Shown here: positions 1 through 8,233 of the stretch, piece after piece
Numbering within the stretch: position 1 is the stretch's first letter
Layout: every line of letters begins with the position of its first letter
Assembly (NCBI RefSeq): GCF_002251385.1
Contig: NZ_NPJJ01000049.1
Location: 1-34,829, forward strand
Direction: 5' to 3'
DNA from: Prevotella sp. P5-108
GTDB lineage: Bacteria; Bacteroidota; Bacteroidia; Bacteroidales; Bacteroidaceae
DNA: 34,829 bases
Notes under the pieces: generated by a model
Seen by the model: only the letters and a program-made list of their open reading frames with translations
Told to the model about the DNA's origin: nothing
The model's database searches: none
Program-made: the position numbers and the translations under genes

Positions 1-76
1 CTACCCATACCCATTCATACTGACCTGTCGCTTCATTTAGGACACGATCTCTTTCACGTTTTACTTTTGTTCTCAT
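1..76 (-). CDS. Start of an IS-encoded ORF, cut by the window edge
   Basis: ATG at 76-74 opens a frame that runs off the window after 25 codons. The visible residues are highly charged (MRTKVKRERDRVLNEATGQ, then YEWVWV). The identical ORF start is at 34754-34829. Its place just inside a repeated tip suggests a transposase or IS accessory protein, but too little is visible to name the family. Confidence 0.5.
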   Translation of the reverse strand, partial: MRTKVKRERDRVLNEATGQYEWVWV

Positions 77-128
77 ACACTTTTGTTTTAGGCATCCAAA
101 AGTGTCAAGTTTTTTTAGGGTAAGTCAA
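1..128. repeat. Left copy of a 128-bp terminal inverted repeat (IS tip)
   Basis: This stretch is the exact reverse complement of 34702-34829; identity stops at position 129. It contains the start of an outward-reading ORF (1-76, minus strand), preceded by a small hairpin (77-84 with 98-105). The shape is that of an IS end: a tip reading TGACTTACCC inward, a hairpin, then a protein start. An identical flank at both ends of a contig, of about the length of a common assembler k-mer (127), is what a de Bruijn assembler leaves when both sides run into the same multi-copy repeat. I infer two separate IS copies in opposite orientation rather than one composite element. Confidence 0.85.
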
Positions 129-919
129 TCCTCTCTACTCAACTGCTTTACGCGTTGCTGCTCACTCTCGTAATAACCAATTTCGGCATTGCCGCGTTCT
201 ACGAGTATCTTGACGATTTCCTTAAGATAATCGTCAAACCTACTTTGCGGCATATTGATAATATCGGCGATATTCACGTTCTGCTGCTGCAAGAAGTTGG
301 CTTTGGCATTGACCACTGTTGTCGCATTGGCTATTATCGCACTTTGGTTGAACAATTCTCTAAGATTGCAGGAAGGGCTTTCTGTTACACCCTCCTTTAG
401 CAACATATAAAGGTATTCCCAGCTGAACAAAGAGACATTGTGGTCGAGAGCTTCCTTATAAATCGTACTTACGCTTTTGGGATATTGGTAGTAAGGGCAA
501 ACCAAAACAGAGTAATCGCAATCACCCTTCCACTGAGCCATAGAAACTACCTTGAAGTCCTTGGCATTTTTGGCGGTCCTGCTGAGCCTGAAGGTTTTAG
601 CATCACCAACCAGGCTATAGCCATGATAACGACTTTGCGCTATAATATCAGCACTGTCACTCCGTTGCGTCAATACAGCGACCTCGAGATTCATCTCACT
701 GAGCGACTTGGCCAAAAGGATGTCAGACACTTTGGTATATAACTACTCCTCTGTTGAGTCGTGCTTTATATCCTCTGGTATGATGCCGATTTCTACTACA
801 AGCGGTAATATGTCGGTCCTGTCAAGACCGAATATTGTAGTCTGGAGTCGACTGCTGGCTACCTGAAAGTCCAGGTCAATACTGTTCTTTATCGCTGACC
901 TTAATTCTGCAAAGTTCAT
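125..919 (-). pseudogene. HindIII-family type II restriction endonuclease, amber mutation and IS truncation
   Basis: The frame from ATG 919 matches R.HindIII as I remember it: 'DILPLVVEIGIIPEDIK', 'SLVGDAKTFRLSRTAKN', 'KDFKV' and 'LFSWEYL' line up with its sequence. Asp90 and Asp105-Ala-Lys107 correspond to HindIII catalytic Asp108 and Asp123-x-Lys125, so the nuclease centre is intact. Two lesions are visible. Codon 59 is TAG (745-743), exactly where HindIII has Lys in 'STQEKLF', so a single AAG to TAG change explains it and the frame continues correctly on both sides. The 3' end runs into the IS tip, whose TGA (127-125) now ends the frame at about 264 codons against about 300 in HindIII. A GTG at 730 could start an N-terminally shortened product. 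No partner methyltransferase lies in the window; it may be beyond the IS. Confidence 0.85.
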
Positions 920-943
920 AATTCACCATCATTAAATCATCTA

Positions 944-951
944 CAAAGATA
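944..951 (-). promoter_or_regulatory. -7 box upstream of the HindIII-like gene
   Basis: On the minus strand this reads TATCTTTG, a match to the Bacteroidota -7 consensus TAnnTTTG, placing a start site about 18 nt before ATG 919. I see no clear TTTG -33 box at the expected distance. Confidence 0.45.
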
Positions 952-1199
952 CAGTATTAAAAGCATAATTCCAGATTTTTGAGCTGGTTTTTTGGATATT
1001 TATGACAAGAGCCTGTCCTAATATTGATTTCAGTTGTAAATAAGAAAGGAGGTTAAAGTAGTTTTCTACATATAGATGAAACTCCATAACATTGGACCAT
1101 GAGTAATTTCATTGGACCTTATCCCACGCAGACGCCGTCTGTCGCCGCCGAGATGCACGTTGGCAGCTCGTATCAATTGACACGTGGGCTCGTGACATA

Positions 1200-1254
1200 C
1201 GATACGGAAGCACGTGGCAATAGGTACGAGGGCTCGTTCCTTCCGTTACGAGCC
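1200..1254. repeat. Dispersed repeat copy with 7-bp hairpin
   Basis: Positions 1200-1216 carry CGATACGGAAGCACGTG, identical over 17 bp to 20259-20275 in the 22-bp tandem array. Just downstream GGCTCGT (1231-1237) and ACGAGCC (1248-1254) form a 7-bp stem around a 10-nt loop. This looks like a diverged member of a dispersed intergenic repeat family. Confidence 0.5.
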
Positions 1255-1367
1255 GGCGACGGGCTGCTGCAAGGGGACAAAGGCAATGGCGGAGAGGGGG
1301 AAACGCAATCTCCCTTTCAGCAGCGACCGCCAGGGGCAGAAGGGGGGAATGGATAAAGGTGAGGGGG

Positions 1368-1973
1368 TTAATGCATGTACTGATGGGCGGGGCACAGGCC
1401 GTAGACGAAGGGCTTGCCTTTATGCGCCTGGTAATCGCACATGATGCAAGTGGAGTCGATGCAGTGTGGGGCTTTGTAGTAGCCATGGCCAAACTCGTGG
1501 ACTATGACGGCAAGGAAGTTGTCGCCCTTGGCACGATAGTCTGACACGATGGTCTTGAAGTGGCCACGGGTGGTAAGGCCCATAATGCCGTAGTTCTTGG
1601 TGTTGTGGATGTTGAAGGAGATGTCTTTGTGGGTGAGTCCTATAACAAAAGCGTCGGGACCGGCAACGGTGAGGTCGCAAAGCAAGGCACTGGCGAGATA
1701 GCGCTGGCGTGGCTTGTAATAGGCGTGGGGCGGCTGGGGGCGGCTGGGCAGCACCTCGACATGCGACCAGTCGCCGCGATAGACTCTGCCAAGTGCCTGG
1801 GTGATGGAGGCTCGCAGCGCCTCTGCCTCGCGTTGAGGAAAATCTTCATAGGGCTGCAGGTAGATGGTAAAGGGCTTTTTGTCGGCAGGGAGCGAAGGCT
1901 CGGAGGCAGACCGGCGCCTGGTGCACGCTGCGCAGCACAGGGCGAGGAAGACAAGAAATAGGTAACGCCTCAT
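1368..1973 (-). CDS. Archaemetzincin-like zinc metalloprotease lipoprotein
   Basis: From the ATG at 1973 the product is 201 aa and starts with a lipoprotein signal: MRRYLFLVFLALCCAAC, with Cys17 as the likely lipidated residue. Near the C terminus it has HEFGHGYYKAPHC, then CIMC and finally CPAH. This resembles the archaemetzincin (M54) pattern HExxHxxGxxHC...CxM...CxxC. Two departures are visible: one extra residue between the second and third His, and CPAH in place of the last CxxC. An alternative ATG at 2033 overlaps the tadA stop as ATGA and would add 20 residues ahead of the signal peptide; translational coupling makes it possible, but the lipobox geometry favours 1973. It probably sits in the cell envelope. 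Its substrate is unknown. Confidence 0.7.
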   Translation of the reverse strand: MRRYLFLVFLALCCAACTRRRSASEPSLPADKKPFTIYLQPYEDFPQREAEALRASITQALGRVYRGDWSHVEVLPSRPQPPHAYYKPRQRYLASALLCDLTVAGPDAFVIGLTHKDISFNIHNTKNYGIMGLTTRGHFKTIVSDYRAKGDNFLAVIVHEFGHGYYKAPHCIDSTCIMCDYQAHKGKPFVYGLCPAHQYMH

Positions 1974-2029
1974 AGGAAACCAAATGAATAGTGGCGTCAG
2001 CCCGTGCGACTGTGACGAAGCGGGCGCGG

Positions 2030-2482
2030 TCATCGTTTGGACTTAAAGAAATCTTGCATCAGCTGCCGACACTCATCTTCCATCACTCCGGCAGTGACGC
2101 GGGTCTTGGGATGGAAGGCATGGGGAGCATAGAGGGCATAGCCGCGCTTGGCATCGGGGGCGCCATAGACGACTCGGTCTATCTGGGACCAGCCGAGGGC
2201 TCCAGCGCACATCACGCAAGGTTCGACGGTGACATAGAGGGTGCAGCCCTTGAGATATTTTCCACCGAGAAGGTTGGCGGCAGAGGTGATGGCCTGCATC
2301 TCGGCATGGGCGGTGACATCGTTGAGGGCTTCGGTGAGGTTGGAGGCGCGGGCGATGATGCGGTCGCCACACACGATGACAGCTCCGATGGGTATCTCGT
2401 CGGCATCGAGGGCTATGCGGGCCTGCTCGAGGGCCTTTGACATATAGAAGAGGTCTTTCTTCTGCTGTTCTTCTGCACTCAT
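2030..2482 (-). CDS. tadA: tRNA-specific adenosine deaminase TadA
   Basis: The 150-aa product belongs to the cytidine/deoxycytidylate deaminase fold. It shows the zinc and catalytic motifs HAE ('VTAHAEMQA', about residue 58) and PCxxC ('VEPCVMCAGAL', about residue 88), with the TadA-type 'VVYGAPDAKRGY' after them. TadA converts adenosine-34 to inosine in tRNA-Arg(ACG), letting one tRNA read several Arg codons. Length is normal for the family. The downstream metalloprotease gene either overlaps its stop codon or begins 56 bp after it, so the two are probably co-transcribed. The upstream TPR operon is insulated by a terminator. Confidence 0.92.
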   Translation of the reverse strand: MSAEEQQKKDLFYMSKALEQARIALDADEIPIGAVIVCGDRIIARASNLTEALNDVTAHAEMQAITSAANLLGGKYLKGCTLYVTVEPCVMCAGALGWSQIDRVVYGAPDAKRGYALYAPHAFHPKTRVTAGVMEDECRQLMQDFFKSKR

Positions 2483-2521
2483 TGGGGATAGGAATGGGAT
2501 AAAGGGGATAAAGAAACGGGT

Positions 2522-2562
2522 AAAAAAAGAGAGCGGGAATAGTGTGAACTTATTCCCGCTCT
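2522..2562 (-). terminator. Rho-independent terminator of the exbB-TPR operon
   Basis: A 12-bp perfect stem (2530-2541 with 2551-2562, AGAGCGGGAATA) and 9-nt loop are followed on the minus strand by a run of seven T. It lies just after the stop of the TPR gene. Confidence 0.88.
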
Positions 2563-2585
2563 GCTATTATGGTTGAATTGTTGTC

Positions 2586-4010
2586 TTACTCCTTGATACC
2601 GAGAGCGGCCTTGGCGGCAGCATTCTCCGGGTCGAGCTCGAGCACCTTGTGCCAGTAGTCGGCTGCCTTGTCGTTCTCTTTGGCGAGAGTGTAATAGTAG
2701 CCAAGGTATCTGTAAGCCTCGAGGAGGTTGGCCTTGTCGTGGTCATCCATGGTCTCGTGACCCTTGATAATCTCTACGAGCTTCTCGTAGTGGGGCTTGG
2801 CAGCACCGGTCTTGGTCTCGGGGTCGAGCTGGAAGCCGATGTGAGCACGCTGGAGAGTAGCGTAGTCAGCAAAGGTTGAGAACTGCTCGGCGATGGTAGC
2901 ATATACCTTGTCGGCCTCGAGCAGATACTTCTCCATTTCGGCTCCCTCTACCTTGGCAGCCTGGTTTTTGTAGAGAGCAGCGAGCTGACCATACATAGAA
3001 GCGGTGCGCTTGGAAGAGATTTCGATGTACTTGTTGAAGTTTTCAACAGCCTTGTCGATGTCGCCCTTCTGGCCATAAACCTCGGCGAGGTCTCTGTAAA
3101 CAGAAATCTGCAGGTCCTTGTCCTCGGGAGCCACCTCTGCAGCCTTGATGTACTGCTCGATAGCGCTGTCAAGCTCCTTGTTACCCTTAAGCGCAGTAGC
3201 GTAATAGAGGTGGTCGTTGCCAGAAATCTTGGCACCCTCGCAAGCGAAGAGAGCCTTGCCGGCAGCCACTGCCTCGGGGAATTTCTTCAACTCGGTGTTG
3301 TTGAACATGCACAGACGGTTGAGGGCAGAGTTGGAAGGGAATTTGCCAGCACCCATCTGGGCTATCTCAAGACTCTTCTCGTACTTGCCGAGCAGGAAGC
3401 AGTCGGTGGCATAGGCTGCCAGCTGATAGTCTTCCATCTGGCTGCGGTCAACCTTGTCATAATACTCGACAGCTTTCTCGAGGCGACCAGCCTTGTCGAA
3501 AATCTCGGCAGAAATGATGTCAACGGGATAGTCGGGGCGAACCTTGCGGAGTTCCTCGAGTTTCATCACAGCCATAGTGGGGTTGGCCTTGCTGTTGACC
3601 TGGGCATAACGACGGTAGCCCTCAATGTTCTGGGGGTCCATCATAGTGGCCTGCTCAAACCAAGCGGATGCGCTACCACCATTGTCCTTGGCAACTTCGA
3701 TATCGCCCATGAGCACGTAGCCAGGACCATACTTGCTGTTGACCTTCAAGGCATTCTCGGCCAAAGCCACGGCATTGGCGGTATCCTTGACATCAAGATA
3801 AGCGCGGCCGAGGGCTGTCAGTGCCTCAGCGTTCTTCTTGTAGTTCTTGCGGAAAGCCTTAATCTCATCCTTGATAGCAGCAGGATTGGACTTGTTTTCC
3901 TTAACCAGTTTACTAATGTTCTCGATGTCACTCTTCATATCCTGTGACATTGCGGGAGCGCTGAAACCCATCAGCAGAGCTCCGATAAAGAAATATTTAA
4001 TCGACTTCAT
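2586..4010 (-). CDS. Exported tetratricopeptide-repeat protein
   Basis: The 474-aa product begins with a signal peptide (MKSIKYFFIGALLMGFSAPAMSQ) and is otherwise made of helical TPR units, for example 'ALGRAYLDVKDTANAVALAENAL', 'YYATALKGNKELDSAIEQYIKAA', 'LAEVYGQKGDIDKAVENFNKYI' and a C-terminal 'YYYTLAKENDKAADYWHKVLEL'. It is likely periplasmic. It is the last gene of the exbB-exbD-exbD-tonB-PstS-like operon, 59 bp after the PstS-like gene. This suggests a scaffolding role for an energised envelope complex, but no enzymatic motif is present and the partner is unknown. Confidence 0.85.
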   Translation of the reverse strand: MKSIKYFFIGALLMGFSAPAMSQDMKSDIENISKLVKENKSNPAAIKDEIKAFRKNYKKNAEALTALGRAYLDVKDTANAVALAENALKVNSKYGPGYVLMGDIEVAKDNGGSASAWFEQATMMDPQNIEGYRRYAQVNSKANPTMAVMKLEELRKVRPDYPVDIISAEIFDKAGRLEKAVEYYDKVDRSQMEDYQLAAYATDCFLLGKYEKSLEIAQMGAGKFPSNSALNRLCMFNNTELKKFPEAVAAGKALFACEGAKISGNDHLYYATALKGNKELDSAIEQYIKAAEVAPEDKDLQISVYRDLAEVYGQKGDIDKAVENFNKYIEISSKRTASMYGQLAALYKNQAAKVEGAEMEKYLLEADKVYATIAEQFSTFADYATLQRAHIGFQLDPETKTGAAKPHYEKLVEIIKGHETMDDHDKANLLEAYRYLGYYYTLAKENDKAADYWHKVLELDPENAAAKAALGIKE

Positions 4011-4069
4011 AATTCTAAGTTTTAGGGTTACTTAATTATAGGACGTTTTACCAATTCTCAATGTTACGG

Positions 4070-5029
4070 CTATTTGGTTATATTAACATCACGAATGGTA
4101 ATATTACCCTGAACAGGGAGCAGGCCGGACTTGAAAATGATGAGCTGACCCTTGGGGGAGTGCATGAAGTTGGCAAAGCCCCACGGCAGACCGCGCAACG
4201 GGTCGTTGAGAAGCGCATAGATGGTGCGCGAAAGGGGATAGTTGCCATTATAAATATAGTATTGATAGGGCTTCCAGCTGTTCTCGGGCGTAGCCTTGTC
4301 AAGCCGGGAAACCGACATCGTACGGATATTCTTCTTGAATGTGAGGTTGGTGGTGTCGCGCTTGTCATTGAGCCAGTTGCTGCCGATAATGCCAATGGCA
4401 TTGACATTCTCTTCAACATACTTGATGACGTCGGCGGTGTTGTTGGTGGCTGCCATATTGGGGTTGGTAATGGGCTTGCCGCCAAGGATACTGTCTTCCA
4501 CAAAGTGGACGGTACTGGATTTCTTATTGTCAAAGACTATGAGCACCTCGCCTTTGTCTGACTTGGGATTGAGTTGCTTCCACTGGGTAATCTTACCCGA
4601 CATGATGGCAGCAAAATCCTTGACAGATATACAGGTGTCATTGTTGGCCTTGTTGACAATAAGCGCCAAGCCATCGTAAGCGATAGGTATGGCACGGGGA
4701 TTGAAACTCTTGTCACGCAAGCTCTGACGCTCCATATCCCTATAATCGCGGGCTGTCACGGCAAGACAAATCTTTCCTTGCAGCAACATCGTGATAGCGT
4801 CTGACTCGTTGGTGTAGATAGGCTTGAGCGTAGCCTGGGGGTAAGTGAATTGGAAGAGCTCAACTTCCTCATCAATAATGGGGCTAAAACTTTCGTCAGA
4901 GGCGAAACTGGCCACCCCTGACGAATATGTATCTGTTCGTCCGCTTTTGTTTTTCTTACCGGAGCAAGAAAGACAAAAGCAGGCGAAAAGTGTTAATCCT
5001 ACAATACTGTAGAATACGGTCTTCTTCAT
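4070..5029 (-). CDS. PstS-like phosphate-type substrate-binding lipoprotein
   Basis: The 319-aa product starts with a lipoprotein signal (LTLFACFCLSC, then SGKK) and has a PBP-like fold typical of PstS: 'GLALIVNKAN', 'FAAIMSGKITQWKQL', 'GIIGSNWL', and 'YPLSRTIYALL' near the end. PstS proteins bind phosphate for the PstCAB ABC transporter. No pstC, pstA or pstB is nearby; instead it sits 14 bp after tonB in the ExbB/ExbD/TonB operon. That context suggests ligand binding linked to a TonB-dependent process, or a phosphate sensor, rather than ordinary Pst transport. The family assignment is firm and the role is inferred. Confidence 0.8.
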   Translation of the reverse strand: MKKTVFYSIVGLTLFACFCLSCSGKKNKSGRTDTYSSGVASFASDESFSPIIDEEVELFQFTYPQATLKPIYTNESDAITMLLQGKICLAVTARDYRDMERQSLRDKSFNPRAIPIAYDGLALIVNKANNDTCISVKDFAAIMSGKITQWKQLNPKSDKGEVLIVFDNKKSSTVHFVEDSILGGKPITNPNMAATNNTADVIKYVEENVNAIGIIGSNWLNDKRDTTNLTFKKNIRTMSVSRLDKATPENSWKPYQYYIYNGNYPLSRTIYALLNDPLRGLPWGFANFMHSPKGQLIIFKSGLLPVQGNITIRDVNITK

Positions 5030-5043
5030 TATTCAAACGTTTA

Positions 5044-5877
5044 CTATTGCAATCTGAACAATACAGGAACGCGGTAGTTCACACGAACGGTAATACCATT
5101 CTGCTTACCAGGAGTCCAACGTGGCATTGACTTAACCACGCGTACGGCTTCCTTGTCGAGTGATGGGTCTACACCTCTCAAAACGTGTACGTCTGAGATA
5201 GAACCATCCTTCTCAACCACGAACTGTACAGTTACACGGCCCTGAACACCATTCTCCTGGGCTACAACGGGATACTTAGTATTCTCAGAGAGATACTTCA
5301 TAAGCGCCGCAGGACCACCGGGGAACAAAGGCTGCTGCTCTACGATATCGAATACCTTGTTTTCCTCCTCATGCTTAGGTGGCTCGGGCTCGGCAATAAC
5401 TTCCTTGGCCTTGAGAATCTCACCATTGGCATCATCGTTACCCTTTACATCAAAGGTACCGATGGCGGTCTTGGTACTCATCAATTCGTCCTGAGTCTTA
5501 AGCTCTTCATCGGGCTTCACCTCTTCATCCTTCTTGATGACAGGAGCGGTAAACTTGATAGAGCTCTTTACGCGCTCTACAACACGCTCGGGTTCAACCT
5601 CGACTTTCTTCTGCTTAACCTCAGCCTTCTTCTTGGGCTGGTCATAGTTAGTAAGCTCAGCCACCTGGGTCATTGCGACCTTGGCACGCTGCTCGTCTAC
5701 AAAATTCTTGACTGTGAGAATGATAAAGGCAACAATCAACAGTATTACAACTGCAACCATAGCGAGGATGTTACGCTTGGTAGTGCTCTTACGGAGTCTA
5801 TAGGCACCGTAGGCCTTATTGCGCCCTTCAAATACCAAATCAACCCAGTCTGAAGAAATCAAATCAATTTTTGACAT
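5044..5877 (-). CDS. tonB: TonB energy transducer
   Basis: The 277-aa protein has one N-terminal membrane segment (about residues 35-57, 'ILAMVAVVILLIVAFIILTV'). A charged Lys/Glu/Pro-rich linker spans the periplasm, and a C-terminal TonB domain holds 'QGRVTVQFVVEKDGSISDV', 'DKEAVRVVKSMPRWTPGKQ' and 'VRVNYRVPVLF'. TonB carries proton-motive-force energy from the ExbB/ExbD motor to outer-membrane receptors. The N-terminal 'VDLVFEGRNKAYGAYRLRK' is typical of Bacteroidota TonB. It follows two exbD genes by 34 bp, consistent with one operon. Confidence 0.92.
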   Translation of the reverse strand: MSKIDLISSDWVDLVFEGRNKAYGAYRLRKSTTKRNILAMVAVVILLIVAFIILTVKNFVDEQRAKVAMTQVAELTNYDQPKKKAEVKQKKVEVEPERVVERVKSSIKFTAPVIKKDEEVKPDEELKTQDELMSTKTAIGTFDVKGNDDANGEILKAKEVIAEPEPPKHEEENKVFDIVEQQPLFPGGPAALMKYLSENTKYPVVAQENGVQGRVTVQFVVEKDGSISDVHVLRGVDPSLDKEAVRVVKSMPRWTPGKQNGITVRVNYRVPVLFRLQ

Positions 5878-5911
5878 AGTCTTCTTAATTTTAATAATTC
5901 AACAATAACGA

Positions 5912-6559
5912 CTACTTAACGCCTGCCTTATCAAGCAGCTTTTGGTCGTCTGGGTTAACTTTATCAATCACATACTTACCGATGCTGCACAACTGCATTT
6001 CATCGAGAGCATCTATCAAGTTCTTGTAGCTGGCCTTGTCAGTAGCCTTGATGATGATGGTCATGGTCGAAATCTTCTGGCCATTACCGAGGTCACCGGC
6101 CTTAATCTTAGACAGCTCGCTGTTGTAGAGCGTGTCGGGGAAGTTGGGCTCGTTGAGCTTCTTTTCATCAAGTTTAGCCTTGGCCAACATCACTTGCTGT
6201 ACAGGCTGAGTGCCATCTTCAGTAACGTGGGTAATGAGCACCTTACGAATACCGTCCTTACCCCAAGTTGTCTTCTTCAGGCAGGTAGGGTCATCGTATT
6301 TGGGCAAACCAGCGATGTAGTAAATCTGGTCATCGGCACCTACATATATTGTAATGGTGTAAGAAGCCTTGGTCACAGACTTGTCTTCATCTTTCGTGTT
6401 CTTGTCATTACTTGGCATACTCAATTCCATAGTCTGAGGTTTGGCCAAAGACGTACAGAGCATAAAGAACGTGATAAGAAGCATCATCATATCCACCATA
6501 GGCGTAAAGTCTACGCGGACATTCATTTTCTTTTGTTTACTTGCTTTCTGCTTTGCCAT
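5912..6559 (-). CDS. ExbD-type biopolymer transporter (second copy)
   Basis: The 215-aa product has the ExbD N-terminal anchor with its conserved membrane Asp: 'VRVDFTPMVDMMMLLITFFML', followed by a periplasmic domain ending in 'IKATDKASYKNLIDALDEM'. ExbD forms the proton channel and stator with ExbB. It lies 3 bp after the other exbD, so the two are translated together. The two paralogues differ clearly in the periplasmic part, which suggests a heteromeric ExbD complex or two target proteins. Confidence 0.88.
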   Translation of the reverse strand: MAKQKASKQKKMNVRVDFTPMVDMMMLLITFFMLCTSLAKPQTMELSMPSNDKNTKDEDKSVTKASYTITIYVGADDQIYYIAGLPKYDDPTCLKKTTWGKDGIRKVLITHVTEDGTQPVQQVMLAKAKLDEKKLNEPNFPDTLYNSELSKIKAGDLGNGQKISTMTIIIKATDKASYKNLIDALDEMQLCSIGKYVIDKVNPDDQKLLDKAGVK

Positions 6560-6562
6560 TCT

Positions 6563-7189
6563 TTAGTCCTCCTCTTTCTTTAAAGAAGTGATAAGATAAT
6601 AGCGGTTCTGGTTCATATCCTGAAGCTCAGACATTACAGTCTTCACTGTCTTGTAAGGAGTGTCAGAGTCTGCCTTGATGGCAATCTTCATATCCTCATT
6701 GACTAAGACAGCTTCAGCAACCCACAACTGGAACTCGCTCATACCCTTCTTGCCATCGCCATTGTCGATACTGTCGGTAGGAATACCTTCTTTCTGTATG
6801 GCGTCAGCCATCTGGTCTTCGGGAAGACTCAGATATGCGGGCAATTTTTCTACGCTCACACCAAGCATTGAATGCTTCTTGAGAGCTTCACGCTGTGCTC
6901 CATTCAAAGTCACACCAAATCGGCTGGTCATGGCATCAACAACACTAACGAGGTCGTTGGCATTTTCGATGCTCATGAATACCTTGCCATCCTTGGCTAC
7001 ACTGATGGTCAGCACGTCCTTCTCGGGCACTTTAATCTCCGAAACCGATCCAGGGGTGTTCACCTTTACTGGCTCATTCTTCACGAATGTTGATGTCAAC
7101 ATGAAGAATGTCAGCAGGAGCACCATGACATCGGACATAGGAGTCATGTCGATCCAGACATCTTTCTTCTCAATTTTTACTTTACCCAT
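6563..7189 (-). CDS. ExbD-type biopolymer transporter (first copy)
   Basis: The 208-aa product starts with a basic stretch and the ExbD anchor 'WIDMTPMSDVMVLLLTFFML', with the conserved Asp in the membrane segment. The periplasmic part ends 'IKADSDTPYKTVKTVMSELQD', the usual ExbD end motif. It lies 30 bp after exbB and 3 bp before the second exbD. Its middle holds an insertion (about residues 85-140) relative to short proteobacterial ExbD, as seen in Bacteroidota copies. Confidence 0.88.
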   Translation of the reverse strand: MGKVKIEKKDVWIDMTPMSDVMVLLLTFFMLTSTFVKNEPVKVNTPGSVSEIKVPEKDVLTISVAKDGKVFMSIENANDLVSVVDAMTSRFGVTLNGAQREALKKHSMLGVSVEKLPAYLSLPEDQMADAIQKEGIPTDSIDNGDGKKGMSEFQLWVAEAVLVNEDMKIAIKADSDTPYKTVKTVMSELQDMNQNRYYLITSLKKEED

Positions 7190-7219
7190 AGCGATAAATT
7201 TTTAAAGGGTTAGCAAAAA

Positions 7220-8041
7220 TTAAGCTTCTTCTCCGTGGTTGGCTTCGTATGTCTGAGCAATAGTGTAACCAACTTCATCAAGAGCGTAAGTCAGCTTATC
7301 AATCTTGTTTGTGAAGAAGTTGTAGATAACAACGGCGAACCAAGATGTCAAGATACCTGATGCGGTATTAACCAAGGCCTCAGAAATACCAGTAGAAAGT
7401 GCCTGTGAGTCAGCACCACCACCTGCTGCCAGAGCGGCGAATGAACGGATCATACCAACAACGGTACCGAACAGAGCGGTAAGAGTACCGAGAGTAACGA
7501 TAGTTGCTACGATGGGGAGGTTCATCTGGAGAGTAGGCATCTCAAGCTGAGTTGCTTCCTCGTGAGCCTGCTGAATCTTAGCGATCTTCTGGCTCTTCTT
7601 AACGCCAGTAGTCTTCTCCATCTCCTCATAAGTATTCAGAGAAGCGTTAACTACGTTAGCTACAGTACCCTGCATCTTGTCGCAGAGCTGGTGAGCCTTA
7701 GCGAAATCGCCAGCCTTGATAGCTACCTTAACCTCAGCAGTGAACTTAGCGAGAGACATCTTACCGAAAGCAGAGCGGAGGGCGAAGAAACGCTCAACAC
7801 CGAGTGCGATAACGGTGAACAACAAAGTGAAGATTACAGGTACTACGATACCACCTTTGTAGATTGTACCGAGCAGGTTAGCGGGCTCACCGCTGTTGTC
7901 TCCACCATGGAAGTTAGCTCCGTTACCGAGGAATCCCTCGTAGAAAGCTACGGCCAGACCGAAACAAACAACGATGATCCAAATTGCATCTCTAACTCCC
8001 TGAAAGCCCTTCTTGGGGGCTGCTTTTTTTGTAGTTGCCAT
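7220..8041 (-). CDS. exbB: ExbB/TolQ/MotA-family proton channel
   Basis: The 273-aa product has three membrane segments: about residues 20-38, 63-82 ('GGIVVPVIFTLLFTVIALGV') and a C-terminal pair around 'LPIVATIVTLGTLTALFGTV'. The last carries the TolQ/ExbB signature 'GTLTALFGTVVGMIRSF'. It is the motor protein that uses the proton gradient to energise TonB through ExbD. It is first in a six-gene minus-strand operon running to 2586, with a TATCTTTG promoter box about 110 bp upstream. The Lys-rich N terminus before the first membrane segment is common in this phylum. Confidence 0.92.
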   Translation of the reverse strand: MATTKKAAPKKGFQGVRDAIWIIVVCFGLAVAFYEGFLGNGANFHGGDNSGEPANLLGTIYKGGIVVPVIFTLLFTVIALGVERFFALRSAFGKMSLAKFTAEVKVAIKAGDFAKAHQLCDKMQGTVANVVNASLNTYEEMEKTTGVKKSQKIAKIQQAHEEATQLEMPTLQMNLPIVATIVTLGTLTALFGTVVGMIRSFAALAAGGGADSQALSTGISEALVNTASGILTSWFAVVIYNFFTNKIDKLTYALDEVGYTIAQTYEANHGEEA

Positions 8042-8151
8042 AATGTTACAATTAATTTTTGGTTATTAATAAAATGTTATAAGTTAATCTATTTCTTCTT
8101 GTTTTCTTTCCCTTGTTTTGCACAATTGAACTGATTGTATCTTTTGACAAG

Positions 8152-8159
8152 CAAAGATA
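8152..8159 (-). promoter_or_regulatory. -7 box for the exbB operon
   Basis: The minus strand reads TATCTTTG, matching TAnnTTTG, about 110 bp before the exbB start, leaving an AT-rich leader. The -33 box is not clear. Confidence 0.5.
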
Positions 8160-8233
8160 GCAAATTAATATATATCCGCCACTTAATTAAGAAGTTTTAA
8201 CAAGATATTTGTGACTTTTTTAGATGGCGTATA

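Larger units (their letters stand above)
920..1367. other. 448-bp gene-free region with repeats
   Basis: No convincing gene is seen; the open frames here are low-complexity and lack family features. It holds the promoter box of the HindIII-like gene, a 9-bp direct repeat CATTGGACC at 1090-1098 and 1110-1118, and a repeat-rich stretch at about 1150-1255. The purine-rich 1260-1367 stretch may include the 3' end of the transcript from 1368, but no clean terminator is seen. Confidence 0.5.

Noticed and set aside
743..745. Stop-codon recoding (readthrough) at the amber codon of the HindIII-like gene
   Set aside because: No suppressor tRNA or recoding structure is visible, and the same gene is also cut by the IS; simple decay is the better reading.
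1109..1492. 127-aa minus-strand frame over the repeat region
   Set aside because: It overlaps the metalloprotease C terminus in another frame, is rich in Pro/Ser/Arg, and has no family likeness; it is a shadow across repeats.
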